Part shown: piece by piece, positions 22,647 to 32,101 of the stretch
Numbering within the stretch: the stretch's first letter is position 1
Layout: each line of letters opens with the position of its first letter
Origin: Betaproteobacteria bacterium
GTDB taxonomy: Bacteria; Pseudomonadota; Gammaproteobacteria; Burkholderiales; SG8-41
Reading direction: 5' to 3'
Assembly: GCA_025363575.1 (NCBI GenBank)
Contig: JANYDM010000080.1
Coordinates: 1 to 48,164, forward strand
Length of the DNA: 48,164 nucleotides
Translations under genes and position numbers: made by a program
Notes under the pieces: model-generated
Databases searched by the model: none
Told to the model about the DNA's origin: nothing
The model's input: the letters and a program-made list of their open reading frames with translations, nothing else

Positions 22647-23543
22647 TTAACCGGTAATTTTGTTGCGCAGCAGCCCGAGGCCGCGGATCTCGGTCTCGAG
22701 CACATCGCCGGACTGCATGAATTCCGGCGGTGTGCGCGCGTGGCCGACGCCGGCGGGCGTACCGCTGCAGATGATATCGCCCGGCTCGAGGGTGAGGCCC
22801 GCCGACAGTTCGGCGATGATGCGCGGGAGCTTGAAATACATGTGGCGCGTATTCGACTGCTGCTTCGTCACGCCGTTCACCCGGCACGTGAGGTCGAGGT
22901 CCTGCGGATTCATGATTTCGTCGGCGGTCGCAATCCACGGCCCCATCGGGCAATGCCCGTCGAGGCTCTTGCCTTTGAACCATTGCTGGCCGTGCTGTCG
23001 CTGCACATCGCGTGCTGATACGTCATTGACGACTGTATAGCCGAAAATATGCGCCATCGCGTCTGCTTCGGGGATATTGATGCCGCCCTTGCCGATGATG
23101 ACGCCGAGCTCGACTTCCCAGTCGAGTTTTTCGGTTACGCCTTTGTGCATGGGCACGTCGGCATACGGGCCGTTGACCGTCGTCGGCGCCTTGCTGAAAA
23201 ACGCGGGATGCGCCGGCATTTCCTGCACGTGAGGGCGAGCCTTGGCGCCCTCCTCGAAATGCTCGAGATAATTCCAGCCCACGCAAAATACGTTTTTCCG
23301 CGGGCGCGGAATCGGCGCCAGCAGCATGACCTGGTCGAGCGGCGTCGCGCTGCGCACCTTGCCGGCGACATCACGCAGCCACTTGAGCGCTACGTCGCCC
23401 GCCGCTATCAACGACAGCATGTCGGCGGGATCGAACGGCGGCTCGCCGCCCGCGCCTTTGAGGTCGATTACTTCCTTGCCGTCGCGCACCAGCCCGAGAT
23501 GTTGCGGGCCGTGCGCCCGCGGCGTGAATGTGACCAGTCGCAA
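22647..23543 (-). CDS. Fumarylacetoacetate hydrolase-family protein
   Basis: 298 residues. The FAH catalytic core is recognisable: PRKNVFCVGWNYLEH, then KLDWEVELGVIIGKGG with the metal-binding E-x-E, YTVVNDVSARD, KSLDGHCPMGPWI, and LEPGDIICSGTPAGVGHARTPPEF. A Mg/Mn-dependent C-C hydrolase or decarboxylase/isomerase is expected. The start is TTG 23543, with GAGGAGAG upstream on the minus strand. Members act on fumarylacetoacetate, 5-carboxymethyl-2-hydroxymuconate-type compounds or oxaloacetate. Adjacency to a TauD-type dioxygenase suggests a ring or side-chain catabolic step, but this is inference. Confidence 0.9.
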   Translation of the reverse strand: MRLVTFTPRAHGPQHLGLVRDGKEVIDLKGAGGEPPFDPADMLSLIAAGDVALKWLRDVAGKVRSATPLDQVMLLAPIPRPRKNVFCVGWNYLEHFEEGAKARPHVQEMPAHPAFFSKAPTTVNGPYADVPMHKGVTEKLDWEVELGVIIGKGGINIPEADAMAHIFGYTVVNDVSARDVQRQHGQQWFKGKSLDGHCPMGPWIATADEIMNPQDLDLTCRVNGVTKQQSNTRHMYFKLPRIIAELSAGLTLEPGDIICSGTPAGVGHARTPPEFMQSGDVLETEIRGLGLLRNKITG

Positions 23544-23569
23544 TGCAGTCTCTCCTCGTTAGCGCGCGT

Positions 23570-24535
23570 TCAGGAAACGCGCTTGAAGTGCTCGGTCGCT
23601 TTGACCAGTTCCGCGCAGATGCCCGGCTCCCATGCCGAGTGGCCGGCATCCGGCACTATGACATATTCGGCTTCCGGCCACGCATGGTGCAGATCGTGGG
23701 CGCTGACGATAGGGCACACTGCGTCGTAACGACCCTGCACTATAACGGCGGGCAGATGCCGGATGCGGCCGACGTTGTCGAGTAGCGAGTTTTCGGGCAG
23801 GAAAATATCGTGGCGGAAATAGTGGGCCTCCATGCGCGCGAGTCCTAACGCGACGACGTCGCTTGCAAAGTGGGCGACCGTATCGGGGCTGGGCAGCAGC
23901 GTCGAGCACGACCCTTCATACACGCCCCACGCGCGCGCGGCCGGCATATGCACGGCAGGGTCCGGGTCCATTAGCCGTTCATAGTACGCATCGAGCAGAT
24001 TTCCGTGCTCGTTCTCCGGCAGCAGGGCCGTGAATTTTTGCCACGCCTCGGGAAAAATATTGCGCAAGCCATAGAGGAACCAGTCGATTTCGCTCTGGCG
24101 GCACAGGAATATGCCGCGCAGCACGAGACCGAGACAGCGGTCGGGATGCACTTCTCCGTAGGCCAGCGCGAGAGTCGAGCCCCACGACCCGCCAAACACG
24201 AACCATTGCTCTATACCCAAGTGCTGCCGCAGGCGCTCGATGTCAGCGATCAGCAGCGGCGTGGTGTTTTCGCGCACTTCGCCAAGCGGCGTGGAGCGAC
24301 CGGCGCCGCGCTGATCGAAGATAACGATGCGATAGTGCGCCGGATCGAAAAAACGGCGGTGGTTTGGCGCGCTGCCAGCGCCCGGACCGCCATGCAGAAA
24401 CACTACCGGCATGCCGCGCGGATTGCCCGACTCTTCCCAGTACATCGTATGTATGCGGTCGAGGGCCAGGCGCCCCGCGCTGAACGGTTCGAGCGCCGGG
24501 TAAAGCTCGGTGCGGACGGCGGGAGAAATATCCAT
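23570..24535 (-). CDS. pip: Proline iminopeptidase (alpha/beta hydrolase)
   Basis: 321 residues, close to the usual bacterial Pip size. Family signature: ALEPFSAGRLALDRIHTMYWEESGNP near the N-terminus, oxyanion loop VVFLHGGPGAGS, FDQRGAGRSTP, nucleophile serine in VFGGSWGSTLALAY at about residue 115, aspartate in IVQGRYDAVCP, histidine in PDAGHSAWEP. It removes N-terminal proline from peptides. Start ATG 24535 gives the standard N-terminus; the longer open frame upstream runs into sequence shared with the divergent maeB promoter. It heads a minus-strand set with the FAH-family and TauD genes, with 26 nt to the next. Confidence 0.93.
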   Translation of the reverse strand: MDISPAVRTELYPALEPFSAGRLALDRIHTMYWEESGNPRGMPVVFLHGGPGAGSAPNHRRFFDPAHYRIVIFDQRGAGRSTPLGEVRENTTPLLIADIERLRQHLGIEQWFVFGGSWGSTLALAYGEVHPDRCLGLVLRGIFLCRQSEIDWFLYGLRNIFPEAWQKFTALLPENEHGNLLDAYYERLMDPDPAVHMPAARAWGVYEGSCSTLLPSPDTVAHFASDVVALGLARMEAHYFRHDIFLPENSLLDNVGRIRHLPAVIVQGRYDAVCPIVSAHDLHHAWPEAEYVIVPDAGHSAWEPGICAELVKATEHFKRVS

Positions 24536-24662
24536 GAGTAACGGCGCGGGACAGGAATGCTGCGGAGGCAAAGAAAATAGCACAAAGCGCGAGCGGCTGC
24601 GATGGGGGCGCACGGTACATGCGCGGGCGCCGCGCTGCGTGGGGGCCCGCTTAGCGCTGGGT

Positions 24663-24668
24663 TATAAT
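24663..24668 (+). promoter_or_regulatory. -10 element for the malic enzyme gene
   Basis: TATAAT at 24663-24668 matches consensus. The -35 region (around 24640-24646) is GC-rich and poor, so an activator may be needed. The leader to ATG 24695 would be about 20 nt and lacks a Shine-Dalgarno sequence. Confidence 0.55.
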
Positions 24669-24694
24669 CGCACGCTCATTTGCCGGCCGGTCCC

Positions 24695-26992
24695 ATGGAC
24701 GAACAACTCCGAAAAAGCGCGCTCGATTATCACCGCCTGCCCACGCCAGGCAAGATCGCGGTGACCGCGACCAAGAGCCTCGTCAACCAGCTCGATCTGT
24801 CGCTTGCCTACACGCCCGGCGTCGCCGCCGCATGCGAATTGATCGTCAGCGACCCGGCCGAAGCGCGCAATATGACGTCGCGCGGCAACCTTGTCGGCGT
24901 GATTACGAACGGTACGGCGGTGCTGGGCTTGGGCAATATCGGGCCGCTCGCCGCCAAGCCGGTGATGGAAGGCAAGGCAGTGCTGTTCAAGAAGTTCGCC
25001 GGCATCGACGTGTTCGATATCGAAATCAACGAGCGCGATCCCGACAAGCTCGTCGACATCATCGCCAGTCTCGAGCCCACGTTTGGCGGCATCAATCTCG
25101 AGGACATTAAGGCACCCGAGTGTTTCATCGTCGAGCGCAAGCTGCGCGAGCGCTGCCGCATCCCGGTCTTTCACGACGACCAGCATGGCACTGCAATCAC
25201 CGTCTGCGCCGCCTTCATCAACGGGCTCAAGGTCGTCGGCAAGGACATCGCGGAAATCAAGCTCGTAGTCTCGGGCGCCGGCGCGGCCGCGCTCGCCTGC
25301 CTCGATTTGCTCGTCAAACTGGGCCTGGTGAAAGAACATATCACCGTAACCGATATCAAGGGCGTCGTTTACAAGGGCCGTAAGGAGGAGATGGACCCGG
25401 ATAAGGCGCAATATGCGATCGAGACCAAAGCCCGCACGCTGGGCGAGGTGATCGCCGGCGCCGACGTATTCCTGGGCCTGTCCGCGGGTGGCGTGCTGAA
25501 ACAGGACATGGTCAGGAAAATGGCGGACCGGCCGCTCATCCTCGCGCTGGCCAATCCGGAACCCGAAATCCTGCCCGCGCTCGCGAAGGAGGCCAAGCCT
25601 GACGTCGTAATGGCGACGGGCCGCTCGGATTATCCGAACCAGGTCAATAATGTCCTCTGTTTCCCGTTCGTGTTCCGCGGCGCGCTCGACGTCGGTGCGA
25701 CGACCATCAACACGGAGATGGAGCTGGCCGCCATCAAGGCGATTGCGTCATTGGCGCAGGCCGAGCAATCAGACATCGTAGCGATGGCGTACGGCGAAGA
25801 GCAACTCACGTTCGGCCCCGACTACCTGATTCCGCGGCCGTTCGACCCGCGCCTGATCGTCAAGATCGCGCCCGCGGTGGCAAAGGCTGCGATGGACAGC
25901 GGCGTGGCGACGCGGCCGATCAAGGACTTCGACGCCTACCGCGATTCGCTGCAGCAGTTCGTCTATCACTCGGGCATGATCATGAAGCCGCTGTTCGCGG
26001 CCTGCAAGCAGGCGCAGCGGCGGCGCATCGTCTACGCCGAGGGCGAGGACGAACGCGTGCTGCGCGCGGTGCAGGTGGTCGTCGATGAGAAGATTGCGTC
26101 GCCGATACTCGTCGGCCGCCCGGACGTGATCGCGCGGCGCATCGAGCGCTTTGGCTTGCGTCTGAAAGCCGGCGTCGATTTCGAGCTCATCAATCCCGAC
26201 CACGACGCGCGCTATCGCGAATACTGGGAGGAATACTATCTGCTCACATCGCGGCGCGGTGTGTCGCGCGAATACGCGAAAATCGAAATGCACCGGCGCA
26301 ATACGCTGATCGGCGCGATGACGATACATCGCGGCGCCGCGGACGGCATGCTGTGCGGCGTGTTCGGCACGCTCGACATGCACCTGCGCTACATCGAGCA
26401 GGTGATTGGACGCCGCTCCGGCGTCAACAATTTCTACGCGATGAACCTGCTCATCCTGCCGCAGCGCACGGTGTTCATCTGCGACACTTACGTCAATTTC
26501 GATCCCACCGCAGAACAGCTTGCCGAAATGACGGTCCTCGCGGCCGAGGAAGTCCGGCGCTTCGGCATGACGCCCAAGATCGCCTTGCTGTCGCATTCGA
26601 ATTTCGGCACCGCCGATACGCCGACCGCGCGTAAGATGCGCGCGGCGCTCGCCTTGCTCGAGAAGGTCGCGCCGGAACTCGAGATCGACGGCGAGATGCA
26701 CGGCGATTCCGCCCTGTCGGACGAGGTGCGGCGGCAGACTTTCCCGGGCTCGCGCCTGCGCGGGGATGCCAACCTGCTGATCATGCCGACGCTCGACGCC
26801 GCGAACATCGGCTTCAACCTGCTCAAGACGGCCGCGGGCGACGGCATTACGGTCGGTCCGATACTGCTTGGCGCGGCAAAAGCAGTGCATATCGTGACGC
26901 CGACAGCGACGGTGCGCCGGCTCGTCAACATGACGGCACTGACGGTGGTCGACGCGGGCGCCGAGCGCGGCAATCTCACGCTGCCGTTTTGA
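24695..26992 (+). CDS. maeB: NADP-dependent malic enzyme with C-terminal phosphotransacetylase-like domain
   Basis: 765 residues, the standard MaeB length. The N-terminal malic domain has [37 protein letters not shown], then [23 protein letters not shown]. The middle NAD(P)-binding domain has [19 protein letters not shown] and [20 protein letters not shown]. The C-terminal third (about 430-765) is homologous to phosphate acetyltransferase ([42 protein letters not shown]), thought to be regulatory here. It converts malate to pyruvate with CO2 and NADPH, linking the TCA cycle to pyruvate. The fumarase gene that supplies malate follows 59 nt downstream, so the pair makes metabolic sense. Confidence 0.97.
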   Translation: MDEQLRKSALDYHRLPTPGKIAVTATKSLVNQLDLSLAYTPGVAAACELIVSDPAEARNMTSRGNLVGVITNGTAVLGLGNIGPLAAKPVMEGKAVLFKKFAGIDVFDIEINERDPDKLVDIIASLEPTFGGINLEDIKAPECFIVERKLRERCRIPVFHDDQHGTAITVCAAFINGLKVVGKDIAEIKLVVSGAGAAALACLDLLVKLGLVKEHITVTDIKGVVYKGRKEEMDPDKAQYAIETKARTLGEVIAGADVFLGLSAGGVLKQDMVRKMADRPLILALANPEPEILPALAKEAKPDVVMATGRSDYPNQVNNVLCFPFVFRGALDVGATTINTEMELAAIKAIASLAQAEQSDIVAMAYGEEQLTFGPDYLIPRPFDPRLIVKIAPAVAKAAMDSGVATRPIKDFDAYRDSLQQFVYHSGMIMKPLFAACKQAQRRRIVYAEGEDERVLRAVQVVVDEKIASPILVGRPDVIARRIERFGLRLKAGVDFELINPDHDARYREYWEEYYLLTSRRGVSREYAKIEMHRRNTLIGAMTIHRGAADGMLCGVFGTLDMHLRYIEQVIGRRSGVNNFYAMNLLILPQRTVFICDTYVNFDPTAEQLAEMTVLAAEEVRRFGMTPKIALLSHSNFGTADTPTARKMRAALALLEKVAPELEIDGEMHGDSALSDEVRRQTFPGSRLRGDANLLIMPTLDAANIGFNLLKTAAGDGITVGPILLGAAKAVHIVTPTATVRRLVNMTALTVVDAGAERGNLTLPF

Positions 26993-27051
26993 CTGCCGCG
27001 GCCGCGCGCCGCGATGAGACGTGAAAATTTTTGAACGGACGGAAACCGGCC

Positions 27052-28443
27052 ATGGCTAAATTCAGAATCGAACGCGATACTTTCGGCAATATTGACGTCC
27101 CGGCGGAGCGACTGTGGGGTGCGCAGACGCAAAGGAGCCGGATCAATTTCGAGTTTCCCGGCGAAACCATGCCGCTTCCGGTCGTGCACGCGCAGGTCAT
27201 GGTCAAGCGCGCGTCGGCGGTGGTCAACATGGCGCTCGGCCTGCTCGACAAGAAGAAAGGCGGCGCGATCGTCAAGGCGGCCGACGAAGTGCTGACGGGC
27301 AAGCACGATATCGAGTTCCCGCTCGTCGTGTGGCAGACCGGCTCGGGCACGCAGACCAACATGAATGTCAACGAAGTGCTCGCGAACCGCGCGTCGGAAA
27401 TCCTCGGCGGCGAGCGTGGCGAGAAGCGCCTCGTGCACCCGAACGACGACGTCAACATGGGGCAATCGTCGAACGACACGTTCCCGACCGCGATGCACGT
27501 CGCGGCCGTCATTACACTGGAAAAACAGCTGAAACCGGCAGTCGCAAAATTGCGCGACACGCTCAACAGGAAATCGAAGCAGTTCGCGAAGATCGTCAAA
27601 ATCGGCCGCACGCATTTGCAGGACGCGACGCCGCTGACCCTCGGCCAGGAATTCTCGGGCTACGTCGCGCAGCTCGCTCACGGCCTCAAGCATGTCGACG
27701 CCGCCATGCCGCACCTGTGCGAGCTCGCGCTCGGCGGCACCGCCGTCGGCACGGGCCTTAATGCCCATCCGAAATTCGCGGTAATGGTCGCCGCGGAACT
27801 CGCGAAATTCACCGGTCTCAAATTCGTGACCGCGCCGAACAAGTTCGAGGCGCTGGCCTCGTGCGACGGCGTCGTGCACGCGCATGGCGCGCTGAAGACG
27901 CTGGCCGCATCGCTGATGAAAATCGCCAATGACGTGCGCTGGCTCGCGAGCGGGCCGCGCTGCGGCATCGGCGAGCTGAGCATCCCGGAAAACGAGCCGG
28001 GTAGCTCCATCATGCCGGGCAAAGTCAACCCGACCCAGTCGGAATCACTGACCATGGTGTGCTGTCAGGTGTTCGGCAATGACGTCGCGGTCAACATCGG
28101 CGGCGCCTCGGGAAATTTCGAACTGAACGTGTTCCGTCCGCTCGTCATTACAAATTTCATGCACAGCGCAAAGCTGCTCACGCACGGCTGCACGAATTTC
28201 AACGAGCAGTGCGCGGTCGGCATTGAACCGAACAAACAGCGCATCGAGCAATTAATGCGCGAATCGCTGATGCTGGTGACCGCGCTGAACCCGCATATCG
28301 GCTACGACAAGGCGGCGCAGATCGCGAAGAACGCGCACAAAAAAGGCCTGACGTTGAAAGCGTCCGCGCTGGCGCTGGGTTACGTGACGGCCAAGCAGTT
28401 CGACGAGTGGGTGAAGCCCGAGCAGATGGTCGGCAAGATCTGA
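27052..28443 (+). CDS. fumC: Class II fumarate hydratase
   Basis: 463 residues, the normal FumC length. [26 protein letters not shown] opens the protein. The superfamily signature [15 protein letters not shown] is at about residue 318, [14 protein letters not shown] and [21 protein letters not shown] form the active-site histidine and loop, and [18 protein letters not shown] follows. It hydrates fumarate to malate as an oxygen-stable tetramer in the TCA cycle. Start ATG 27052 has GGACGGA upstream (27036-27042). Located directly after maeB; the two genes may be co-transcribed or share readthrough. No oddities. Confidence 0.97.
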   Translation: MAKFRIERDTFGNIDVPAERLWGAQTQRSRINFEFPGETMPLPVVHAQVMVKRASAVVNMALGLLDKKKGGAIVKAADEVLTGKHDIEFPLVVWQTGSGTQTNMNVNEVLANRASEILGGERGEKRLVHPNDDVNMGQSSNDTFPTAMHVAAVITLEKQLKPAVAKLRDTLNRKSKQFAKIVKIGRTHLQDATPLTLGQEFSGYVAQLAHGLKHVDAAMPHLCELALGGTAVGTGLNAHPKFAVMVAAELAKFTGLKFVTAPNKFEALASCDGVVHAHGALKTLAASLMKIANDVRWLASGPRCGIGELSIPENEPGSSIMPGKVNPTQSESLTMVCCQVFGNDVAVNIGGASGNFELNVFRPLVITNFMHSAKLLTHGCTNFNEQCAVGIEPNKQRIEQLMRESLMLVTALNPHIGYDKAAQIAKNAHKKGLTLKASALALGYVTAKQFDEWVKPEQMVGKI

Positions 28444-28462
28444 CCGCCGGGACCGGCCCAAG

Positions 28463-29089
28463 GTGACGGCGCAGCGCGTTGCAATAGCCACTGGCGGATT
28501 GTCGCGCGCCGACATCGCGGCGCGGCTCGCCCGTCCGCCCGCCATGCCCGGTCCGCGCGACAAGCATATCATTGCACTGGCGCCCGGCGCGCGCGTGATG
28601 CTGGCGGCGGTGCTGATTCCGCTGGTGCCGCGCGATGGCGAATTGCATGTGCTGCTGACACAGCGTACCGCGCACATGAAAGACCATCCGAGCCAGATCA
28701 GTTTCCCCGGCGGACGCGTCGAAGGCGGCGATGAAAACCGCGTCGAAACGGCGTTGCGCGAAGCCGAGGAGGAAATCGGGCTCGCGCGGGAGCGCGTGTC
28801 GGTATTAGGCACGCTACCGGATTACGACATGCCATCGGGCTTTCGCATCAGCCCGGTGGTCGGCTGGATAGATCCGCCGTTCGAGCTCAAGCTCGACCCG
28901 GTGGAAGTCGCCGCTGCGTTTGAAGTGCCGCTCGAGTTCCTGCGCGATCCGGCCAACCATTTTTACCGCCGTTACGAATTCAACGGGCGCGAGCGCGATT
29001 ACATCGCGATGCCGTACGAAGGCCGCTATATCTGGGGCGCGACTGCCGGCATGCTGCAGCGGCTGGCGCAGCAGCTCGCGGGCGACTGA
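28463..29089 (+). CDS. Nudix hydrolase, CoA pyrophosphatase-like
   Basis: 208 residues. The Nudix box is complete: GGRVEGGDENRVETALREAE followed by EEIGL. The preceding LLTQRTAHMKDHPSQISFPGG is the CoA-pyrophosphatase (NudL/PCD1) pattern, LLxxRxxxLxxHxGQxxFPGG. VLIPLVPRDGELHVLL is the core strand. It probably cleaves CoA or its derivatives to 3',5'-ADP and phosphopantetheine with a divalent metal. GTG 28463 is the only in-frame start near the beginning. It lies 19 nt after fumC. Confidence 0.88.
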   Translation: MTAQRVAIATGGLSRADIAARLARPPAMPGPRDKHIIALAPGARVMLAAVLIPLVPRDGELHVLLTQRTAHMKDHPSQISFPGGRVEGGDENRVETALREAEEEIGLARERVSVLGTLPDYDMPSGFRISPVVGWIDPPFELKLDPVEVAAAFEVPLEFLRDPANHFYRRYEFNGRERDYIAMPYEGRYIWGATAGMLQRLAQQLAGD

Positions 29090-29174
29090 ATCCGCCGGCG
29101 CCGCGCCCGCCACAGCGCAGTCAGCTGCGGCGCGAGGTATGGCACACTACGGGGATGGATCAGGGAGGCAGGTG

Positions 29175-30344
29175 ATGGATAGCAGCGACGGTCCGCCGGC
29201 GCCGCGGGTAGGCCTCGTTCTGACGGGCGGCGGCGCGCGTGCCGCCTATCAGGTCGGCGTGCTGCGCGCGATTTCGGAAATGCTGCCGGTGGACGCACCG
29301 TGTCCGTTTCCCATCATCTGCGGCACTTCGGCGGGCGCATTCAATGCAACGGTGCTGGCCGCCAACGCCAGCAATTTCCGGCATGGGGTGCGCCAGCTGA
29401 TGACGGTGTGGAAAAATTTTCACGTCCATCATGTGTATCGCGCCGACCCGCTCGGCGTCATCCACAACAGCGGCAAATGGGTGATGGCGGCGCTGACCGG
29501 CGGCCTCGGCAGAAAAACGCCGATTTCCCTGCTCGACAATGCGCCGCTGGCGCAGCTTCTCGGCGCGCGTCTCGACTTCGGCGGCGTTCAGCAATCGATC
29601 GACCGCGGCGATCTTTACGCGTTCAGTATTACGTGCTCGGGCTACACGTCGGGGCAGTCGGTCACTTTCTATCAGGGGGTGCAGGGGCTGGAGCCGTGGC
29701 AGCGCGCGCGCCGCATCGGAATTGCCGCGAAAATCGGCCTTGAACATTTGATGGCGTCCTCGGCACTGCCGTTTATATTCCCGGCGACGCACATCAACCG
29801 CGAGTTTTTCGGCGACGGCTCGATGCGCCAGATTGCGCCGGTAAGCCCGGCGCTGCACCTTGGCGCGACGCGCCTCTTCGTCATCGGCGTCGGCCGCCAG
29901 TTGCAGGCACAGCAGGAGCGCATCAAGACCGAGTCCTATCCGTCGCTCGCGCAGATCGCCGGCCACTGTCTGAACAGCATCTTCCTCGATAGCCTCGAAG
30001 TCGATCTCGAGCGCTTGCAGCGCATCAACCGTACGCTCTCGATGATGCCGCCCGAATTGCGCGCGAAAAACAACATGCCGCTGCACGAAGTCGATTTCCG
30101 CGTGATCTCGCCGAGCGAAGCGCTCGAGAAGATAGCTCTCAACTACACGGACAAGCTGCCGCGCACCATACGCGCGCTGCTGTACACGGTCGGCGCGCTG
30201 CAGAAGAGCGGCTCCAACCTCGTGAGCTATCTGCTGTTCGAGAAGGAATACTGCCGCGCGCTCATCAAGCTCGGCTACAACGACAGCATGCAGCGGCGTG
30301 ATGAGTTGATGAAATTTCTCGGTTACGAAGCATGCTGGCTGTAG
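29175..30344 (+). CDS. Patatin-like phospholipase
   Basis: 389 residues; start ATG 29175 is set by GGGAGG (29163-29168). Patatin hallmarks: the oxyanion glycine-rich LVLTGGGARAAYQVGVLRAI at about residues 13-32, nucleophile elbow G-T-S-A-G near residue 50, and the catalytic aspartate in FFGDGSMRQIAP (the D-G dyad). The C-terminal half is helical, with a PPELRAKNNMPLHEVDFRVISPSE segment and EKEYCRALIKLGYNDSMQR at the end. No signal peptide is evident. It would act as a serine acyl hydrolase on phospholipids or storage lipid; the physiological role is unknown. It is preceded by the Nudix gene with an 85-nt gap and followed by a hairpin-rich gap. Confidence 0.92.
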   Translation: MDSSDGPPAPRVGLVLTGGGARAAYQVGVLRAISEMLPVDAPCPFPIICGTSAGAFNATVLAANASNFRHGVRQLMTVWKNFHVHHVYRADPLGVIHNSGKWVMAALTGGLGRKTPISLLDNAPLAQLLGARLDFGGVQQSIDRGDLYAFSITCSGYTSGQSVTFYQGVQGLEPWQRARRIGIAAKIGLEHLMASSALPFIFPATHINREFFGDGSMRQIAPVSPALHLGATRLFVIGVGRQLQAQQERIKTESYPSLAQIAGHCLNSIFLDSLEVDLERLQRINRTLSMMPPELRAKNNMPLHEVDFRVISPSEALEKIALNYTDKLPRTIRALLYTVGALQKSGSNLVSYLLFEKEYCRALIKLGYNDSMQRRDELMKFLGYEACWL

Positions 30345-30435
30345 CGGCGATGCATGACTATCCTGCCATGGAGAACGTTGCTTTCCCGGCGTTGTCATAT
30401 AGTTCACGCTGGCGCGAGTCATGGAAATCCGCGGC

Positions 30436-30461
30436 GATAATCGCACGCCCCTGTAGGGGCG
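30436..30461 (+). promoter_or_regulatory. -10 element overlapping a GC hairpin upstream of the greB-like gene
   Basis: GATAAT (30436-30441) is followed by CGCCCC-TGTA-GGGGCG (30446-30461), a perfect 6-bp stem with a tetraloop. The hairpin would lie at the very 5' end of a transcript started here (about 30448), or could act as a terminator without T-run for the patatin gene. No -35 match is visible. Confidence 0.35.
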
Positions 30462-30490
30462 ATTGAGCTACCGCACGGGCCGCCTTATAG

Positions 30491-30525
30491 TGTTGTCAGT
30501 GTTGTCAGTGTTGTCAGGGTTGTCG
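30491..30525 (+). repeat. 9-nt tandem repeat TGTTGTCAG x3 plus a degenerate copy
   Basis: Three perfect TGTTGTCAG units (30491-30517) are followed by GGTTGTCG. They lie in the leader between the hairpin and the greB-like start at 30559. If translation began at the upstream TTG 30463, they would encode a repeated V-L-S tract, but the family N-terminus argues against that. Confidence 0.85.
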
Positions 30526-30558
30526 CCATTCAATCCATTCATCGGGAACGTACCGTTC

Positions 30559-31092
30559 ATGAGCCGTGCATTTGTCAAGGAGTCGGACGAAGACTCGGCC
30601 GCCGCCGAACTGCCGGAACGGCCGCTCAGCGCCGAGCCGAACTACGTTACGCCGCGCGGTCTGGAAGCTCTGCGCGCGCGTCTCAAGGCGCTGCACGAGG
30701 AGCGTGAGCAGCTGACCGCAGCCGCCGAGCCGATGGCCAGGCAGCGCCTGCTCGAGGTCAAACGCGATTTGCGCTATGTCACCGCGCAGCTTGAACGCGC
30801 GACCGTGGTCGAAGCCGCGGGCCAGCCGCGCGACGTGGTGCACTTCGGCGCATTCGTCACGATTCGCGATGAGCAGGGCAAGGATCATACGTTCCACATA
30901 GTGGGCGACGACGAAGCCGACGTTGCCGCCGGCAGCATTAGTTGGGCGTCGCCGCTTGCCAGTGCAATGCTCGGGGCGCGCGTAGGCGACTGCGTCAAAT
31001 GGCGGCGGCCGGCCGGCACCGCCGAGCTCGAGGTCACCGGCATTGCATATTCAGAAACAGCCGCCGCGTCGCCGGCCTTCGCCGGAAAATGA
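30559..31092 (+). CDS. greB: GreB-type transcription elongation factor
   Basis: 177 residues. Start ATG 30559 (MSRAFVKESDED) matches the GreB N-terminus. The N-terminal coiled coil spans about 40-95: NYVTPRGLEALRARLKALHEER, then RQRLLEVKRDLRYVTAQLERATVV. The C-terminal FKBP-like domain spans about 100-165: VHFGAFVTIRDEQGKDHTFHIVGDDEADV, SWASPLASAMLGARVGD. Gre factors enter the RNA polymerase secondary channel and stimulate cleavage of backtracked RNA through two acidic residues at the coiled-coil tip. Here the tip loop reads LTAAAEPMAR, where GreA/B usually have D-x-x-E; Glu is present but the expected Asp appears absent. It could therefore be a Gre-like paralogue with altered cleavage activity; this reading needs an alignment. 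Confidence 0.85.
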   Translation: MSRAFVKESDEDSAAAELPERPLSAEPNYVTPRGLEALRARLKALHEEREQLTAAAEPMARQRLLEVKRDLRYVTAQLERATVVEAAGQPRDVVHFGAFVTIRDEQGKDHTFHIVGDDEADVAAGSISWASPLASAMLGARVGDCVKWRRPAGTAELEVTGIAYSETAAASPAFAGK

Positions 31093-31147
31093 GGCGTGCC
31101 CGCATGTGCCGGACGGCGCGTAGCGCGCCAGCGGCCGGGCGGCTGTC

Positions 31148-32065
31148 ATGACATTCCTGTCGCTGGTGGGCGCGCTGCTGCTGGAGCAATGGCAGCCGCT
31201 GCGCACGGGCAATCGCCTGCACGTCGGATTTGCGCGTTACGTCAACCGCATCGCGCAGAACTTCAATGCCGGTCAGTATCGTGACGGCGTCATTTTCTGG
31301 TTGCTCGCCGTCGTGCCGGTGGCGCTGTTCACGCTCGCCGTCTATGCCGTGTCGCGCCATGTCAGCGGCCTGCTCGCGCTGGCCTGGGACATTGCGGTGC
31401 TTTACCTCGCGCTGGGGTTTCGCCAGTTCAGCCACTTCTATAACGATATCGTCCTGGCGCTGCGCGCCGGCGATCTGCTGCGTGCGCGCGAAGTACTGGG
31501 CCGCTGGCGCGGCGTGTCCGCGCAGGAAATGCCGGCCGGTGAAGTCGCGCGCGTCGCCATCGAGCTCGGGCTCATACGCTCGCACCGCCATGTATTCGGG
31601 GTGATGGCGTGGTTCATCGTGCTGGGCCCGGCCGGTGCGATCAGCTACCGGCTTGCGGCGCTGCTTGGCGATCGCTGGGGCGGCGGCCAGGACGCCGACG
31701 CAGTCACGTTCGGACTTTTCGCGCGGCGCGCCTTCGAGGTAATAGACTGGCTGCCCGCGCGCCTGACCGCATTCAGCTTTGCGATGACGGGCGAATTCAT
31801 GGGCGCGGTCGAATGCTGGCGCGAGCAGGCGGCGAGCTGGCGTTCACATGCGCAGGGCATCATACTCGCCGCCGCCGCGGGCGCGCTCGGCGTCAAGCTG
31901 GGCGGCGTGCTCCACGATGACAGCGGCATCGTTTACCGCCCGCAACTCGGCGATGGCGACGACGCCGACATCGATTACATGCAGTCTGCGGTCGGCCTCA
32001 TCTGGCGCGCGCTCGTGTTGTGGCTGTTCCTGATTCTGCTGGCGACCATTGCGAGCTGGTTCTAA
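31148..32065 (+). CDS. CobD/CbiB-family membrane protein
   Basis: 305 residues with several hydrophobic segments (about 1-12, 47-70, 75-95, 150-175, 225-245, 282-303). N-terminal LVGALLLEQWQPLRTG and AWDIAVLYLALGFRQFSHFYNDIVLALRAGDLLRAREVLGRW match the CbiB plan (adenosylcobinamide-phosphate synthase: attaches aminopropanol to cobyric acid). The usual motif with acidic residues in the first loop is weaker than in true CbiB. Betaproteobacteria often carry this paralogue outside cobalamin loci, annotated only as CobD/CbiB family. No cobalamin gene or riboswitch is nearby, so a corrinoid role is unproven. It follows the greB-like gene by 55 nt. Confidence 0.75.
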   Translation: MTFLSLVGALLLEQWQPLRTGNRLHVGFARYVNRIAQNFNAGQYRDGVIFWLLAVVPVALFTLAVYAVSRHVSGLLALAWDIAVLYLALGFRQFSHFYNDIVLALRAGDLLRAREVLGRWRGVSAQEMPAGEVARVAIELGLIRSHRHVFGVMAWFIVLGPAGAISYRLAALLGDRWGGGQDADAVTFGLFARRAFEVIDWLPARLTAFSFAMTGEFMGAVECWREQAASWRSHAQGIILAAAAGALGVKLGGVLHDDSGIVYRPQLGDGDDADIDYMQSAVGLIWRALVLWLFLILLATIASWF

Positions 32066-32097
32066 GCGAGCGATCCATCAACCGCGAGCTGGTTTTA
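32051..32097 (+). repeat. Direct duplication of the CobD-like gene's last codons
   Basis: GCGAGCTGGTTCTA (32051-32064, covering the last codons and stop) is repeated as GCGAGCTGGTTTTA (32084-32097), 33 bp downstream, with 13 of 14 bases identical. It may be the scar of an insertion and excision or a slippage event. It sits directly in front of the octamer array. Confidence 0.6.
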
Positions 32098-32101
32098 GGT
32101 C

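Noticed and set aside
28920..29174. N-terminal extension of the patatin gene
   Set aside because: It overlaps the Nudix gene in another frame; GGGAGG positions the start at 29175.
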